Shown: positions 1 through 8,629, counted from the stretch's first letter. The stretch: DNA of 20,630 nucleotides from SLQH01 sp964612995 (GCA_964612995.1 CAZTGE010000070.1:1-20630), one strand, 5' to 3'. The notes: generated by a model not told the origin, from the sequence alone. Made by a program: numbers and translations.

Positions 1-471
1 ATCGAATCCGAACGCCAGGGCGCCCTGCTCGAAGTCGGCCGCATGGCCAACGAGGAAGACGAGGCCCGCCGCCGGCAATACGCTGAGGATCTGGCTAAGA
101 GCGAAGGCGAACTCAACGACGCCCGCCGCGATTGGACCGAGGCCCTGAACGAAGCGGCCCGCAAACGCGAAGCGGCCGAGGCCGACGATGGCGGCGATGC
201 GCCCCGCGCCGGCGATCAGCCCACCGTGGATGCGCCCGGCCTGATCGACGAACTGCGCCGGCAACTCGGCGGCGTGGCCGGTGGCCTCGACCAAGCGGCA
301 GCCCGCACCACCGACATTGATGTCACCGGCACCTTCAACGCCCTGTCGGCGCGGGGCCTTGGCATCGGCTCCACCGCCGCCGATCGCACCGCGAAGGCGA
401 CCGAGGAAACCGCGAAGAACACCCAACGCATCCTGCGCGCCGTCGACGACAACGGCCTGGCATTTCAATAG
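1..471 (+). CDS. Probable phage tail tape-measure protein, C-terminal part (5' end outside window)
   Basis: The frame is open from base 1 to the TAG at 469-471, so the gene starts upstream of the window. About 156 residues are visible. The first half is highly charged and rich in Glu, Arg and Ala, with a heptad-like pattern that suggests a coiled coil. The last 45 residues contain GLGIGSTAADRTAKATEETA and a run ending in a short Ala/Asn-rich tail. From memory this tail is typical of the C-terminus of tape-measure proteins in GC-rich prophages, which set tail length and are threaded through the tail tube. An internal ATG at 43 exists but has no need to be the start. The next gene begins 8 bp later and the following genes look like distal tail proteins, which fits the usual order in a tail module. 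The tape-measure role is an inference from this short piece and the context. Confidence 0.6.
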   Translation: MESERQGALLEVGRMANEEDEARRRQYAEDLAKSEGELNDARRDWTEALNEAARKREAAEADDGGDAPRAGDQPTVDAPGLIDELRRQLGGVAGGLDQAAARTTDIDVTGTFNALSARGLGIGSTAADRTAKATEETAKNTQRILRAVDDNGLAFQ

Positions 472-479
472 GAGGACCG

Positions 480-1280
480 ATGGCGGAAATCGAAGAACTC
501 TTCAGCGGGCGCGTCGAGCAGGTGTCGGAGGACAACCCGCGCCTCGAGGTCGCCTACGTCGCCAAGCAGGCCACGGGCGAAGGCGATGTGAAGCAAAGCG
601 CCCTCGACCAGATCCCCGAATCGGTCGGCAACATGAAGCGCACGCAGATCGTCATCGACGAACGCGTGAACGAGGACACCTGGAAACTCACCGCGTTCTA
701 CGAGAAGGACGAGACAGAGGAGGAACCGGAGCCGGTCTTCAGTTTCGACACCGGCGGCGGCAGCCAGCACATCACCCAATCCATCGCAACCGTCAGCAAG
801 CATGGCCCAGACGCGAGCGATGTGCTGGGCGGGGCCATCGGCTTCGACGGCGAGAACATCGCCGGCGTCGATATCACCGTGCCGGTCTACAATTTCACCG
901 AGACCCATTTCTTCCCCGACGAGGTCGTCACCAACGCCTTCAAGGGCAACCTGTTTCGGATCACCGGCAAGGTGAACAGCGACCATTTCCGGGGCCTGCG
1001 CGCCGGTGAGTGTCTGTTCCTCGGCGCCTCGGGCAGCCGGCGCGGCGAGGACGGCGATTGGGAAATCACCTTCAAGTTCGCTGGCTCGCCCAACCGTGAA
1101 GGCATCACGATTGGCGACATCGGCGGCATTAGCAAGAAGGGCTGGGAATACCTGTGGGTCCAGTACGCCGATGAGGTCGACGACGGACCCAAGGTGCTGG
1201 TGAAGAAGCCCACCGCCGTCTACATCGAGAAGGTCTATGAAGAGGCCGCGTTCTCGGGCCTCGGGATCGGGAACGACTGA
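480..1280 (+). CDS. Phage tail-module protein of unknown function (266 aa)
   Basis: The ATG at 480 follows GGAGG at 471-475, overlapping the end of the previous gene. The 266-aa product is acidic, has no signal peptide or membrane segment, and is rich in beta-type sequence with many Gly, Thr and Val. It includes VYNFTETHFFPDEVVT around residues 138-153 and a Gly-rich segment GITIGDIGGISKKGWEYLWV near residues 210-229. It resembles uncharacterised proteins that follow the tape-measure gene in some prophages, which is a recollection and not a search. Its stop shares one base with the next start (TGATG, 1278-1282), showing translational coupling. A distal tail or baseplate role is inferred from position only. 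Confidence 0.6.
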   Translation: MAEIEELFSGRVEQVSEDNPRLEVAYVAKQATGEGDVKQSALDQIPESVGNMKRTQIVIDERVNEDTWKLTAFYEKDETEEEPEPVFSFDTGGGSQHITQSIATVSKHGPDASDVLGGAIGFDGENIAGVDITVPVYNFTETHFFPDEVVTNAFKGNLFRITGKVNSDHFRGLRAGECLFLGASGSRRGEDGDWEITFKFAGSPNREGITIGDIGGISKKGWEYLWVQYADEVDDGPKVLVKKPTAVYIEKVYEEAAFSGLGIGND

Positions 1281-2551
1281 TGGCGCTGCAGAAGGTCACA
1301 CCCGGTCAACCGCTCCAATTCAAGGCCTCGGCCTACAACGCCTTCGTCGATGCGGCCGAGGCGGTGCGCTCGAATGGCATGCTGGCCAACGCCGGTCTGG
1401 TGCCGAGCCAGCGACGCAGCGGCATCGTGCTGGTGCGCAACGATTCCGGCGACGACCAGGATCGCTTCGCCGTGCTCACGCTGGATGGCGTGGTGATCGA
1501 ACCAGACGACAACGAGCGCGAGTTCCTCTCCAAGCCGGCCTTCAGCGCAGTGGTCCCCGGCGAGGCCGACGCCAATGGCGGCGATCCCGAATGCCAATTC
1601 GTCATCCTGCAAGAACCCATCAAGGACGGCAAGATCGGCAAGGCGATGATCGCCGGTATCTCGCCGGTGAAGCTCGACGTGGAGCACGAAGCCGACCAGT
1701 ACGCCTGGTTCGATAAGGACGAGACCGGCCACCTGGTTACCAGCCACACCGGCCCCGCGCGTATCCTCTACAAGGAGGACGGCACCGGCGAGGTATGGGG
1801 CGTGGTGGAATTCCCGGTCCACGACGGCGCCCGCATCCTAGTCATCAACGGCGCTGGCGAGATCCCCACCGGCGGCGCGATGAATCTCACCGGCACCGAT
1901 GGCGAGACGCCCTACGCCTTCAACGTCGAACAGCCGGATGAAGACAACATGCTGACCGTCTTCCCCAACGACGGCCCGCCGATCCCGGCCGGCGAACGCC
2001 GGTGGCGCACGGTGCATCCGATCCTGCGCTTCAATGTGGCCGACTCCGACCTCGAACCCGAGGACGTGATCGGGACCGCGAAGAACTCCTGGTCGCTCAC
2101 CAAGGGCAAGACCGGCTTCGTCGTGGTCTGCATCGAGAGCCACGACGACGGCGAGTTCGCGTACTGCCGCTACCACTGCTGCGCCGGCGGCTGCTACCCG
2201 CATGTGCTCACCGACGAGGCCATCCACGCCCCCGACGATGGCTACGGCGACGATCACGTCGACTACCCATCGATCTGGCACCTGGAGAGCTGGCAGGGCG
2301 ACGGCATCGCGCCTCCCGGCAGTTACTGGCGGATCATGGAGGTCGGCGACTGCGTCAAGTACGACTACGGCTGCGTCAACGAGGACGGCCGCTTGGTCGG
2401 CTTGCCGTCGACTTTCGAATCCGACTACGACTACTACGGCTACATGGAGCTGCAAATCGGCTGCGTCGATCCCGACGACGACACTTACATCCTCTGGCCC
2501 GGCGACTGTCGGACCCGCGAAAGCAGGAGTTCCTACCCATCATGCGACTGA
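1280..2551 (+). CDS. Phage tail-module protein with acidic, Cys/Tyr-rich C-terminus (423 aa)
   Basis: This 423-aa product begins MALQKVTPGQPLQFKASAYN. I associate that opening with a recurring prophage protein of unknown function found next to tail genes in planctomycete-like genomes. The N-terminal 260 residues look beta-rich. The C-terminal 150 residues are unusually rich in Asp, Tyr, Cys and Trp, for example RYHCCAGGCYPHV and YDYYGYMELQIGCVDPDDD. This could indicate a disulphide- or metal-stabilised exposed domain. There is no signal peptide. The start overlaps the previous stop by one base and the end overlaps the next gene by 10 bp. A structural role in the tail tip is inferred from neighbours. 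Confidence 0.6.
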   Translation: MALQKVTPGQPLQFKASAYNAFVDAAEAVRSNGMLANAGLVPSQRRSGIVLVRNDSGDDQDRFAVLTLDGVVIEPDDNEREFLSKPAFSAVVPGEADANGGDPECQFVILQEPIKDGKIGKAMIAGISPVKLDVEHEADQYAWFDKDETGHLVTSHTGPARILYKEDGTGEVWGVVEFPVHDGARILVINGAGEIPTGGAMNLTGTDGETPYAFNVEQPDEDNMLTVFPNDGPPIPAGERRWRTVHPILRFNVADSDLEPEDVIGTAKNSWSLTKGKTGFVVVCIESHDDGEFAYCRYHCCAGGCYPHVLTDEAIHAPDDGYGDDHVDYPSIWHLESWQGDGIAPPGSYWRIMEVGDCVKYDYGCVNEDGRLVGLPSTFESDYDYYGYMELQIGCVDPDDDTYILWPGDCRTRESRSSYPSCD

Positions 2552-3615
2552 GCGACGATCTCTCACATCTGACCGACCACGGCATGCGCAGCCATATGCC
2601 CTTCCTCGCTCCCGGCCCCGATGGCCCGGTGCTGTTCTGCTGTCGGTCCGGCGGTGACGGCCTGTGGAAGGCGCACTACGTCGGCGACGACGGCCTGCCG
2701 CGCCGTCTGCGCACCGGGCTGGCCGACGATGCCGTGGAATGCTCGCCGTCCGCCTGGCACGATCGCACCGGCTGGCACGTGTCCTTCATCGCCGGCGGCA
2801 TGCGAGGCAATCGCATGTTCCGGCTCTACCGCATGGACGGCCCCACGCTCGACGCCCTGTCGCAACCGGTGACCTTGGCCCAAGCGCGCAGCGGCTTCGT
2901 ATACCGCGACCGCATGGCCCTGGGCGAGGCCAAGGACTTCGTCCACATCACCGAGCCGGCCGAGGACCAGACGCTGGAGTTCCCCGGTGCCAACATCCTG
3001 CGCGTCGGCTACCGCGCCGATCGGCCGGAGCGGTTGCTCATCAGCGGTCGGCGCCCGGACGAGCCCGAGCCCTGGACCATCGAGTACGACCTGACCACCG
3101 GAGAGCAGCGCCGCGTCGTCTGCGACGGCCGTCCCGCCTACAAGTGCGCCATGCTGGGCGACCGCGTGCTCTACGCCGAACGGCGCGGTGGCTTCGAGGA
3201 ACGCGAGGTGGTGGAGGCGCGGAACACCGAGCGGGAGCCCGTTGCGGTGGCGCGCAAGCTGGGCGTGGCCGAGGCGGCGAAGGTCAAGAAGCCCTGTGCC
3301 GGCTGCGGAGGCAAGAGAGCCACGACTGCAATCGCTATCGCAGAACCGGCCCCCGGCGTCACCCGCCCGTCCTGCCTCGAATGCGTGGAGAAGCACCTCG
3401 GCGCGGCAGCGGTCCTCCTGGCCGAGGTCCGCGACGGCTACGCCCATCGCCTGCTGGTCATCGGCCATCTGCACGAAGCCGAGGACGAAAGCCAGGACTG
3501 GCCGGCCCTGCACGACGCGATCCGCGACGGCCGCAAGGCCTGGCAGGCGGACGGCGAGAGCCCCGACTGGAACCGCCTGGGCGAACTGGTCGAGGAGGTC
3601 CGCCGTGCTGGTTGA
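2542..3615 (+). CDS. Phage tail-module protein: propeller-like N-domain plus C-terminal four-Cys zinc-ribbon-like segment (357 aa)
   Basis: I chose the ATG at 2542, giving a 10-bp overlap with the previous gene, because it follows GCAGGAG at 2524-2530 and starts a coherent protein. The frame is open further upstream, but that stretch is antisense-like Arg-rich sequence. Residues 1-240 show repeated short blades with patterns such as LFCCRSGGDGLWKAHYVG and WHVSFIAGG, suggesting a beta-propeller of the sialidase or sugar-binding type. The C-terminal 105 residues hold C252-x2-C255 and C278-x2-C281, a likely zinc-binding site. A helical segment with KHLGAAAVLLAE and GHLHEAEDESQ follows. I recall that helical segment from prophage proteins of unknown function. 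A receptor-binding or baseplate role is possible but unproven. Confidence 0.65.
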   Translation: MRLSDDLSHLTDHGMRSHMPFLAPGPDGPVLFCCRSGGDGLWKAHYVGDDGLPRRLRTGLADDAVECSPSAWHDRTGWHVSFIAGGMRGNRMFRLYRMDGPTLDALSQPVTLAQARSGFVYRDRMALGEAKDFVHITEPAEDQTLEFPGANILRVGYRADRPERLLISGRRPDEPEPWTIEYDLTTGEQRRVVCDGRPAYKCAMLGDRVLYAERRGGFEEREVVEARNTEREPVAVARKLGVAEAAKVKKPCAGCGGKRATTAIAIAEPAPGVTRPSCLECVEKHLGAAAVLLAEVRDGYAHRLLVIGHLHEAEDESQDWPALHDAIRDGRKAWQADGESPDWNRLGELVEEVRRAG

Positions 3616-4180
3616 GGATCTCCGACTCACCGCGCACAACGCCGGCGCGACCATGGTGCATTGGACCGCGCCCTGGCCCGACGCGGCCTGCTGGGTGTTC
3701 GTCAACGGCGAGCACGTCCGGGGACCGCTGACCGCCACCGAGCAGGAACGCTCCACCCGCATCCCGCTCGCCATCGGTCAGGTCGCGGCCATCGAGGTCC
3801 ACGCCTTCCCCGACACCACGATCCGGCCCGACCCCATCAACGCCGTCCCCAACGCCCGACCTATGTTGCGCTGGAACGCGGTGCCCGAGGCCCTGCGCTA
3901 CCGCATCTACCACCGCGAACGGGGCGGCACGGATCGCCGCGTCTACGACAAGCCGGCCCAGGCCGATACCCAGTTCTACGAGGTCCGCTGCCCCATCGCC
4001 CTCGATGGCCGGGGCGGTCGCTGGCACTTCCTGCGGGTCGAGGCAGTCGACATCTACGGCAACGAATCCACCCGCCTGGCCTGGAGCTACCGCAGCCTCG
4101 CGCCGCCCGATCCGCCCACCGGCCTCACCATCGAGCCCGGCGCCACCGCCGGCACCTACACCTTCCGTCTGGAGACCTGA
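3605..4180 (+). CDS. Phage tail-module protein with fibronectin type III-like domain (191 aa)
   Basis: The start is the GTG at 3605. GAGGAGG (3592-3598) lies 6 bp upstream, and this start gives an 11-bp overlap with the previous gene. Upstream codons in this frame are an out-of-frame reading of the neighbour. The 191-aa product has a fibronectin type III-like core around residues 85-165. This includes PMLRWNAVPEALRYRIYHRE, the expected Trp and Tyr-x-Ile strand, and LRVEAVDIYGNES, the usual closing strand before a Pro-rich linker (APPDPPTG). Such domains are common in phage tail and fibre proteins, where they may bind carbohydrate or act as spacers. There is no signal peptide. The next gene starts 3 bp after the stop. 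Confidence 0.65.
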   Translation: MLVEDLRLTAHNAGATMVHWTAPWPDAACWVFVNGEHVRGPLTATEQERSTRIPLAIGQVAAIEVHAFPDTTIRPDPINAVPNARPMLRWNAVPEALRYRIYHRERGGTDRRVYDKPAQADTQFYEVRCPIALDGRGGRWHFLRVEAVDIYGNESTRLAWSYRSLAPPDPPTGLTIEPGATAGTYTFRLET

Positions 4181-4183
4181 CCC

Positions 4184-5692
4184 ATGGCCACGCCCACCGC
4201 CGACAAGCTCCGCGTCTACTTCCCGTCCAAGCACCTCGCTGCCGATGGCGACCCGCTGCCTGCCTTCACCGCCGATGGCGGCACCCTGACCACGATCGTC
4301 GACGCCGCGCTCTCGCAGGCCGACGACTACTGGAACGGTGCCCTCGGCTGGTTCGCCGGCGACACCGTCACGCCCGAATTGCGCGGCGCGTTCTTCCACG
4401 TCCGCAGTTCCGTCACTGGCACGCTCACGCTCAGCCGTGATCTACCCGCCGTGCCCCAGGCCGGCGACAGCTTCAAGCTGGCCCTCGGTGGCAACTACCG
4501 CAGCACCCAGGAAACCTTCGGCCTGCTGGTCGGCGGCACCCTACCCGAGCTGCAACCGGTGGCTGGGGTGAACATCACCGGCGTCACCATCCGCAAGGCC
4601 TCGGCCCTGCTCGGCGAGGGCACGCTGACGCTGCAGTACACCCGCAGCCAGCAACTCCTGCGCATCCAGATGAATGGCGCGACCCTCGGCATCGGCCTCG
4701 ATGTCTCGGCCAGCGTCACGGGCGAGACCATCTTCGCCTCCGATGGCCAGGCCTACATCGTGGTCGACGTGAACGCCGCCGCGCTGCCCACGGTGGACCG
4801 CACCGACACCTGGACCCTGCAGATCCCCGAGCGCACCCTGACCCCCGACTACGAGGGCTACGAAACCCGCTCCGATGTCGGCGGCAAAACCCGCTACCGC
4901 CTGGAGGCCATCCGCAACGACGACCCCGAGGACGCCATGGTCGACCTCACCGTCTTCGTCGCCAAACCCACCGGCAACGCCAGCACGATCGCGAGCGGCG
5001 GCATCGCCCTGGCCGATGCCTCCTTCGATGTGGCCGATGCCAGCACCTGGCCGACGCGGGGCTTCTGGATCAAGAACACCACCGTCAACGGCGGCGCCGG
5101 CGACTGCCGCTACGTCAACTACCGCAGTGGCAACACGCTCTACTGCCTCGGCGTCACCTGGGCCCGGCTCAACTTCGACGCCGGCAGCCAGGCCATCCAA
5201 CCGGGCGACGCGATCACCGACGCCGTCAGCGGCGCCACCGCCATCGTCGACCAGGTCGCGGTGACCTCCGGCAGCTGGGGCACGTCGGACGCCGCCGGCA
5301 CGCTCCTGCTCAAACAGGTCGCCGGCAGCTTCGGCGACAACCACGCCCTCCAGGTCGGCGGCATCACCCACGCCACCGCCAATGGCAACGCGGTCCTCGG
5401 CCTGCGCGACTACAGCGCCGTCACCTGGGCCACCGGCCAGACCCTGGAACCCATGGCCGACGTGGACATCGGCGCCAACAAGCCGGCCAACGAGCAATAC
5501 GCCAACCCGGCCAGCGAAGCCATCGCGCCTGAGGGGGTGACCTTCACCGATGCTTCCGGAGGCGGCAACATCATCGCCCTCGGCAACCTCGACGCTGGCA
5601 AGCTGCACGGTGTCTGGCGCCGCGAGTGGATCATGGACGGCCACCAGTCCCGCAGCGGCATCCCCGCCGACACCCGGTACTCCTGGAGCTGA
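4184..5692 (+). CDS. Phage tail/fibre structural protein (502 aa)
   Basis: The ATG at 4184 is 3 bp after the previous stop, with a weak GGAGA upstream. The 502-aa product is almost entirely beta-type: rich in Gly, Thr, Ala, Asp and Val with few Cys or Lys and no signal peptide. Short repeated patterns such as GTLTTIVDAAL, GTLTLSRDLPAV and GTLTLQYTRSQ suggest stacked beta-sandwich domains. The central part contains an AIVDQVAVTSGSWGTSDAAG segment with an insertion-type strand pattern seen in many virion appendage proteins. I cannot name a family. Position between an FN3-like protein and a repeat-bearing probable fibre argues for a baseplate or fibre component of the same virion. Confidence 0.6.
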   Translation: MATPTADKLRVYFPSKHLAADGDPLPAFTADGGTLTTIVDAALSQADDYWNGALGWFAGDTVTPELRGAFFHVRSSVTGTLTLSRDLPAVPQAGDSFKLALGGNYRSTQETFGLLVGGTLPELQPVAGVNITGVTIRKASALLGEGTLTLQYTRSQQLLRIQMNGATLGIGLDVSASVTGETIFASDGQAYIVVDVNAAALPTVDRTDTWTLQIPERTLTPDYEGYETRSDVGGKTRYRLEAIRNDDPEDAMVDLTVFVAKPTGNASTIASGGIALADASFDVADASTWPTRGFWIKNTTVNGGAGDCRYVNYRSGNTLYCLGVTWARLNFDAGSQAIQPGDAITDAVSGATAIVDQVAVTSGSWGTSDAAGTLLLKQVAGSFGDNHALQVGGITHATANGNAVLGLRDYSAVTWATGQTLEPMADVDIGANKPANEQYANPASEAIAPEGVTFTDASGGGNIIALGNLDAGKLHGVWRREWIMDGHQSRSGIPADTRYSWS

Positions 5693-5693
5693 C

Positions 5694-7106
5694 ATGCCGG
5701 GCGAGGAAACGGGCAGGGATTTCGACAACGCCTTCAGCTGGGACTTCACCGCGTACCCAGGGGGCACCCGCGTCACCGGCGAAACCGCCCGGTACGACGG
5801 CACCGACATCAACCGCTACGACTACTGGGCGGTCACCCTCGAAAAGGGCAAGACCTACGCGATCCAGACCCGTCTCCCCACGGCCTTCAACACCTACCTC
5901 TATCTCTACAACGAGCAGCGCAGCTACGTCAAAGCCGACAACGATTCCGGCGACGACGGCTACCCGCTCTCGAAGATCATCCACACCCCGACCAAGGAGG
6001 AGCTGTACTACGTCCGCGTCGGCGGCAGCTATTACTACTACGACTTCGGCTTCTACGTCCTGGAGATCGACCCGGCCCCCAAGAACTTCCGCAAGATGCT
6101 CTGGGTGCCCTCCCGCTTCAGCAGCCGCGCCCCGACCGCCCACGCCGTCCCCGTCGCCTTCGACGTCATCAGCGCCCGCTACCACGCCGGCGTCCCCAGC
6201 CGCTTCCTGGTCCGAGGTCACGCCGAGGCCGGCAACCCCGATCACCACGACGCCCGCGCCCCCGGCACCCAGGCCCAGACCGGCGCCCGCTTCACCTCGG
6301 TCCGTACCCCGACCGTAGTCATCAGCCCCGACCGCTTCGATACCCGCAATCAGGCCGAGGCCCAAACCACCGACCGTCACGACGCCCGTCGCCAACTCGA
6401 CGCCGCCAACCCGTCCCGCTTCGGCACCCGCAGCGAAGGCCAGGCCCAGATCCCGGTCGTCTTCGACGCCCACGGCAACAACCGCATCACCATCCCGAGC
6501 CGCCACGCAGCGATGACCCGCCCCGGCTGGTCCCTCCACGCCCGCGACACCGCCACCGGCTATACCACCGACCTCGGCTTCATCGACGCCGAGCGCGAAG
6601 CCTCCCCGCCGGGGGACGCCCCGGCCAAGGAGCTGACCAACATCCCGCTCCCAGACGGCATCTACGAAATCGAAGTCCGCCCCCACGCCCTGCTCTGGCC
6701 CGACACCCGCAGCCGCCCCGTCATCACGCTGACCGCCGGCGACCAAGGCGGCGGCAACACCGGCACCGGCCTCCCCGTCATCAAGAACCTCCACCGCACC
6801 ATCGAAGACGGCTTCAGCATCATCCATTGGCAGGTCTCAGAAGAGGCCAGCTACGCCGGCCTCGCCTTCGGCATCTGGTTCGACACGGGCTTGCCTGTCT
6901 ACACCAACCGCCCGCCCGATCGCCTCATGGCGTACTATCCGCAGATCGGTAGCTACCGGACTAGCTATGCGCACACTGCTGATGCTGCCGTGGCGGTCGC
7001 CGCCATCGTCGGCACTGAGCGGGGCGAGATCGCAGGGCTGGCCCTACCGTGGTCCCTGGTACCGCCAGCCTCGCCGCCCAGTCAAACTACTACGGCATCA
7101 CGCTGA
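5694..7106 (+). CDS. Probable tail fibre: pre-peptidase-like N-domain, degenerate 15-17-residue repeats, C-terminal domain (470 aa)
   Basis: The ATG at 5694 is one base after the previous stop, with GGAG 5 bp upstream. Residues about 30-125 (YDYWAVTLEKGKTYAIQT, LYLYNEQRSYVKADNDSGDD, LYYVRVGGSYYYYDFGFYVL) resemble bacterial pre-peptidase C-terminal (PPC) beta-sandwich domains. These usually occur in secreted proteins and sit oddly in a phage gene. Residues about 137-275 carry degenerate repeats built on a P-x-R-F-x-x-R pattern: VPSRFSSR, VPSRFLVRG, SPDRFDTRN, NPSRFGTRS and IPSRHAAM. Each is followed by an A-x-A segment and a D-A-R-like partner strand. A W-containing domain with DGIYEIEVRPHALLWPD follows, and the C-terminus is low-complexity. 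It is the last gene of the module. Fibre identity is inferred. The end is unusual and may be frayed by recombination. Confidence 0.6.
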   Translation: MPGEETGRDFDNAFSWDFTAYPGGTRVTGETARYDGTDINRYDYWAVTLEKGKTYAIQTRLPTAFNTYLYLYNEQRSYVKADNDSGDDGYPLSKIIHTPTKEELYYVRVGGSYYYYDFGFYVLEIDPAPKNFRKMLWVPSRFSSRAPTAHAVPVAFDVISARYHAGVPSRFLVRGHAEAGNPDHHDARAPGTQAQTGARFTSVRTPTVVISPDRFDTRNQAEAQTTDRHDARRQLDAANPSRFGTRSEGQAQIPVVFDAHGNNRITIPSRHAAMTRPGWSLHARDTATGYTTDLGFIDAEREASPPGDAPAKELTNIPLPDGIYEIEVRPHALLWPDTRSRPVITLTAGDQGGGNTGTGLPVIKNLHRTIEDGFSIIHWQVSEEASYAGLAFGIWFDTGLPVYTNRPPDRLMAYYPQIGSYRTSYAHTADAAVAVAAIVGTERGEIAGLALPWSLVPPASPPSQTTTASR

Positions 7107-7201
7107 TCGCTTTTGCCCAATGCCGATGGCAGACGACATTAAGGCCACCCACGTTCAGCGCCCTGCAATTCTCCCTGTCGACCCAGGAAGCCGCGCTCCC
7201 A

Positions 7202-8062
7202 TTAGGGGCCGTATAGCAGGTTGGCACCTGTGACCTGCAGCTGTATCCAGTTGTGACCGCTCCCGTTGTTGAACGGGTGGCGGATGATCAACAGGTGACC
7301 ATCGGATCCGATCTCCACGACCGCATTATTTGGAATCCTATGGCCGTCGAGATACAACACAGGGGCATCGCTGCGACCATAGGCCTCACGTGTAACTGCC
7401 TTGATGGCTGCCTCAGACTTATCAGATCTCGAACGCAGATACACAAACCAGAAGGTGTCCGAGTTATCCTGCATTGAGGTGAAGTATTTGTCTGCGTCCC
7501 CCTTCGTAACGGTTGTGGGGCGCACCCCCAGAGTGTCATCCTTAAGTGATCCTTGGTTCAAATGCTTCAGGGCGCGCCCAGTGACAGCACCCTTCGGAAA
7601 TGGACCAAGCATGCCTAATCGATCCGGGGAAGCGGAGTTAAGGTTCTTCCATCGTATCCCTCGGGGAATATTGACCTGCGGGCTCTCGCCCTCCGTGACA
7701 ACCGGTTGCCCCCCGCTCGTGGTCGGAACCTCTGCCCCCGCAACTACTGCCTCCGGCGACTGCCCTATTAATGCAAGCATGCTTTTGAGCTGAATCGCCA
7801 AGTCCAAGTCCGCAGCCCGAGTGGCTGTTTCCATCTCGTCTTGAAGTTCCTTCTTCAAGGCCTCGTTGGCCAATGCAATAGCCTTGTCGTAGTCCTCCTT
7901 TGCCTTTGTCAGAGCATCCTGGTGCTTCTGCACGGCGCGTTGGGCAGATCTTGGCAGCTCGACCTGCTTGTCCTGCGCAACCAGGAAGTGGAATGGGCAA
8001 AGAAGAAGTGCGATCAGGAAAGCCCCGACGCGAATAGGGGGAATGTGGCAACGGGTCTGCAT
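7202..8062 (-). CDS. Secreted coiled-coil protein of unknown function (286 aa)
   Basis: I chose the ATG at 8062 because GGAG (complement of 8070-8073) lies 7 bp upstream and a signal peptide follows directly. The start has a Lys/Arg-poor n-region ending at R11, then a hydrophobic core AFLIALLLCP and a possible cleavage after residue 29 (LVA-QD). An upstream extension to 8350 is open but Arg/Ser-rich and implausible. Residues about 36-99 form a clear amphipathic helix or coiled coil (KAKEDYDKAIALANEALKKE, then a DLDLAIQLKSMLAL segment). This segment is reminiscent of exported planctomycete proteins. The C-terminal 165 residues look like a beta-sandwich, with FWFVYLRSRSD, APVLYLDGHRIP and NWIQLQVTGANLL, comparable to carbohydrate-binding or PA14-like folds. 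The gene is visibly AT-richer than its neighbours and convergent with the tail module, so it may be cargo. Confidence 0.65.
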   Translation of the reverse strand: MQTRCHIPPIRVGAFLIALLLCPFHFLVAQDKQVELPRSAQRAVQKHQDALTKAKEDYDKAIALANEALKKELQDEMETATRAADLDLAIQLKSMLALIGQSPEAVVAGAEVPTTSGGQPVVTEGESPQVNIPRGIRWKNLNSASPDRLGMLGPFPKGAVTGRALKHLNQGSLKDDTLGVRPTTVTKGDADKYFTSMQDNSDTFWFVYLRSRSDKSEAAIKAVTREAYGRSDAPVLYLDGHRIPNNAVVEIGSDGHLLIIRHPFNNGSGHNWIQLQVTGANLLYGP

Positions 8063-8629
8063 TGAGTAACTCCATGACCAAACGGACGTTGATTGATTCA
8101 GGTGAAATCGATTGACAAGGAAGTCTAGGCGGTTGCACATGGATGTGCAAGAGGCATGACGCCGACTCGGATAGGATTCGGACCGACCTTTCAGTGCGTC
8201 ACCTACCTGACCTCGACGTATCTGGAGCCAAATCAGAGTGCTGTCAAAACAGCACTTACGACGCTCCGGTGAAATTTGGAGAGTTTTGTCTCCAGTCGGG
8301 CCAACTTCCACCAAGAAAGAGACGCAACCGCGTCTCAAGCCCCGAAACACCCCGTCGGCAACCCCGGCGGGGTGCTTTCATAACCATTGTCCACAACAGG
8401 TTATGCGACGCTGGTGCCGGCCATGAGCGGACCTGCCGCCGGACCCGCCTGGGCCCATTCAGGCCCCCATAGGCCTCAAATCGGCCTTAAGCCTCAAGTT
8501 GTCCGGACCTGGGCGGATCAGGTCCGTTTGGCGTAAGTGGTTCTGGGGGCACATCTTGGGAAATCGCCGTTCGGGCTTATGCCCTGTGACGGCGGCGATG
8601 GGTTGAGGTACTCGGCATCAAAGGCACGG
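8063..8629. other. 567-bp intergenic region with several hairpins and no convincing gene
   Basis: No frame here looks coding. The region contains TTGCACAT-GG-ATGTGCAA (8133-8150), AGTGCTGT-CAAA-ACAGCACT (8237-8256), a 5-bp stem GGAGA/TCTCC (8278-8293), GAGACGC-AACC-GCGTCTC (8319-8336) and a terminator-like stem at 8348-8374. The first lies upstream of the secreted-protein gene and could be an operator for it. A 37-codon frame at 8424-8537 starts with ATG, but I do not recognise it and it lacks a ribosome binding site. The right part (8460-8600) shows nothing specific. Confidence 0.5.
8348..8374 (+). terminator. Terminator-like hairpin
   Basis: CACCCCG (8348-8354) pairs perfectly with CGGGGTG (8368-8374) around a 13-nt loop and is followed by GCTTTCAT. 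The T-tract is short, so termination efficiency is uncertain. It is preceded by another perfect 7-bp stem (8319-8336). The orientation would stop rightward transcription, but no rightward gene lies immediately before it. Confidence 0.35.

Noticed and set aside
4541..5812. Long minus-strand open frame opposite the tail genes
   Set aside because: Composition is Gly/Val/Asp-rich without domains. It mirrors the codon bias of the plus-strand structural genes. The same applies to minus-strand frames at 2563-3774 and 5631-6827.
8424..8537. 37-codon plus-strand frame
   Set aside because: No ribosome binding site, Pro/Gly-rich sequence and no recognised family. Left as non-coding.
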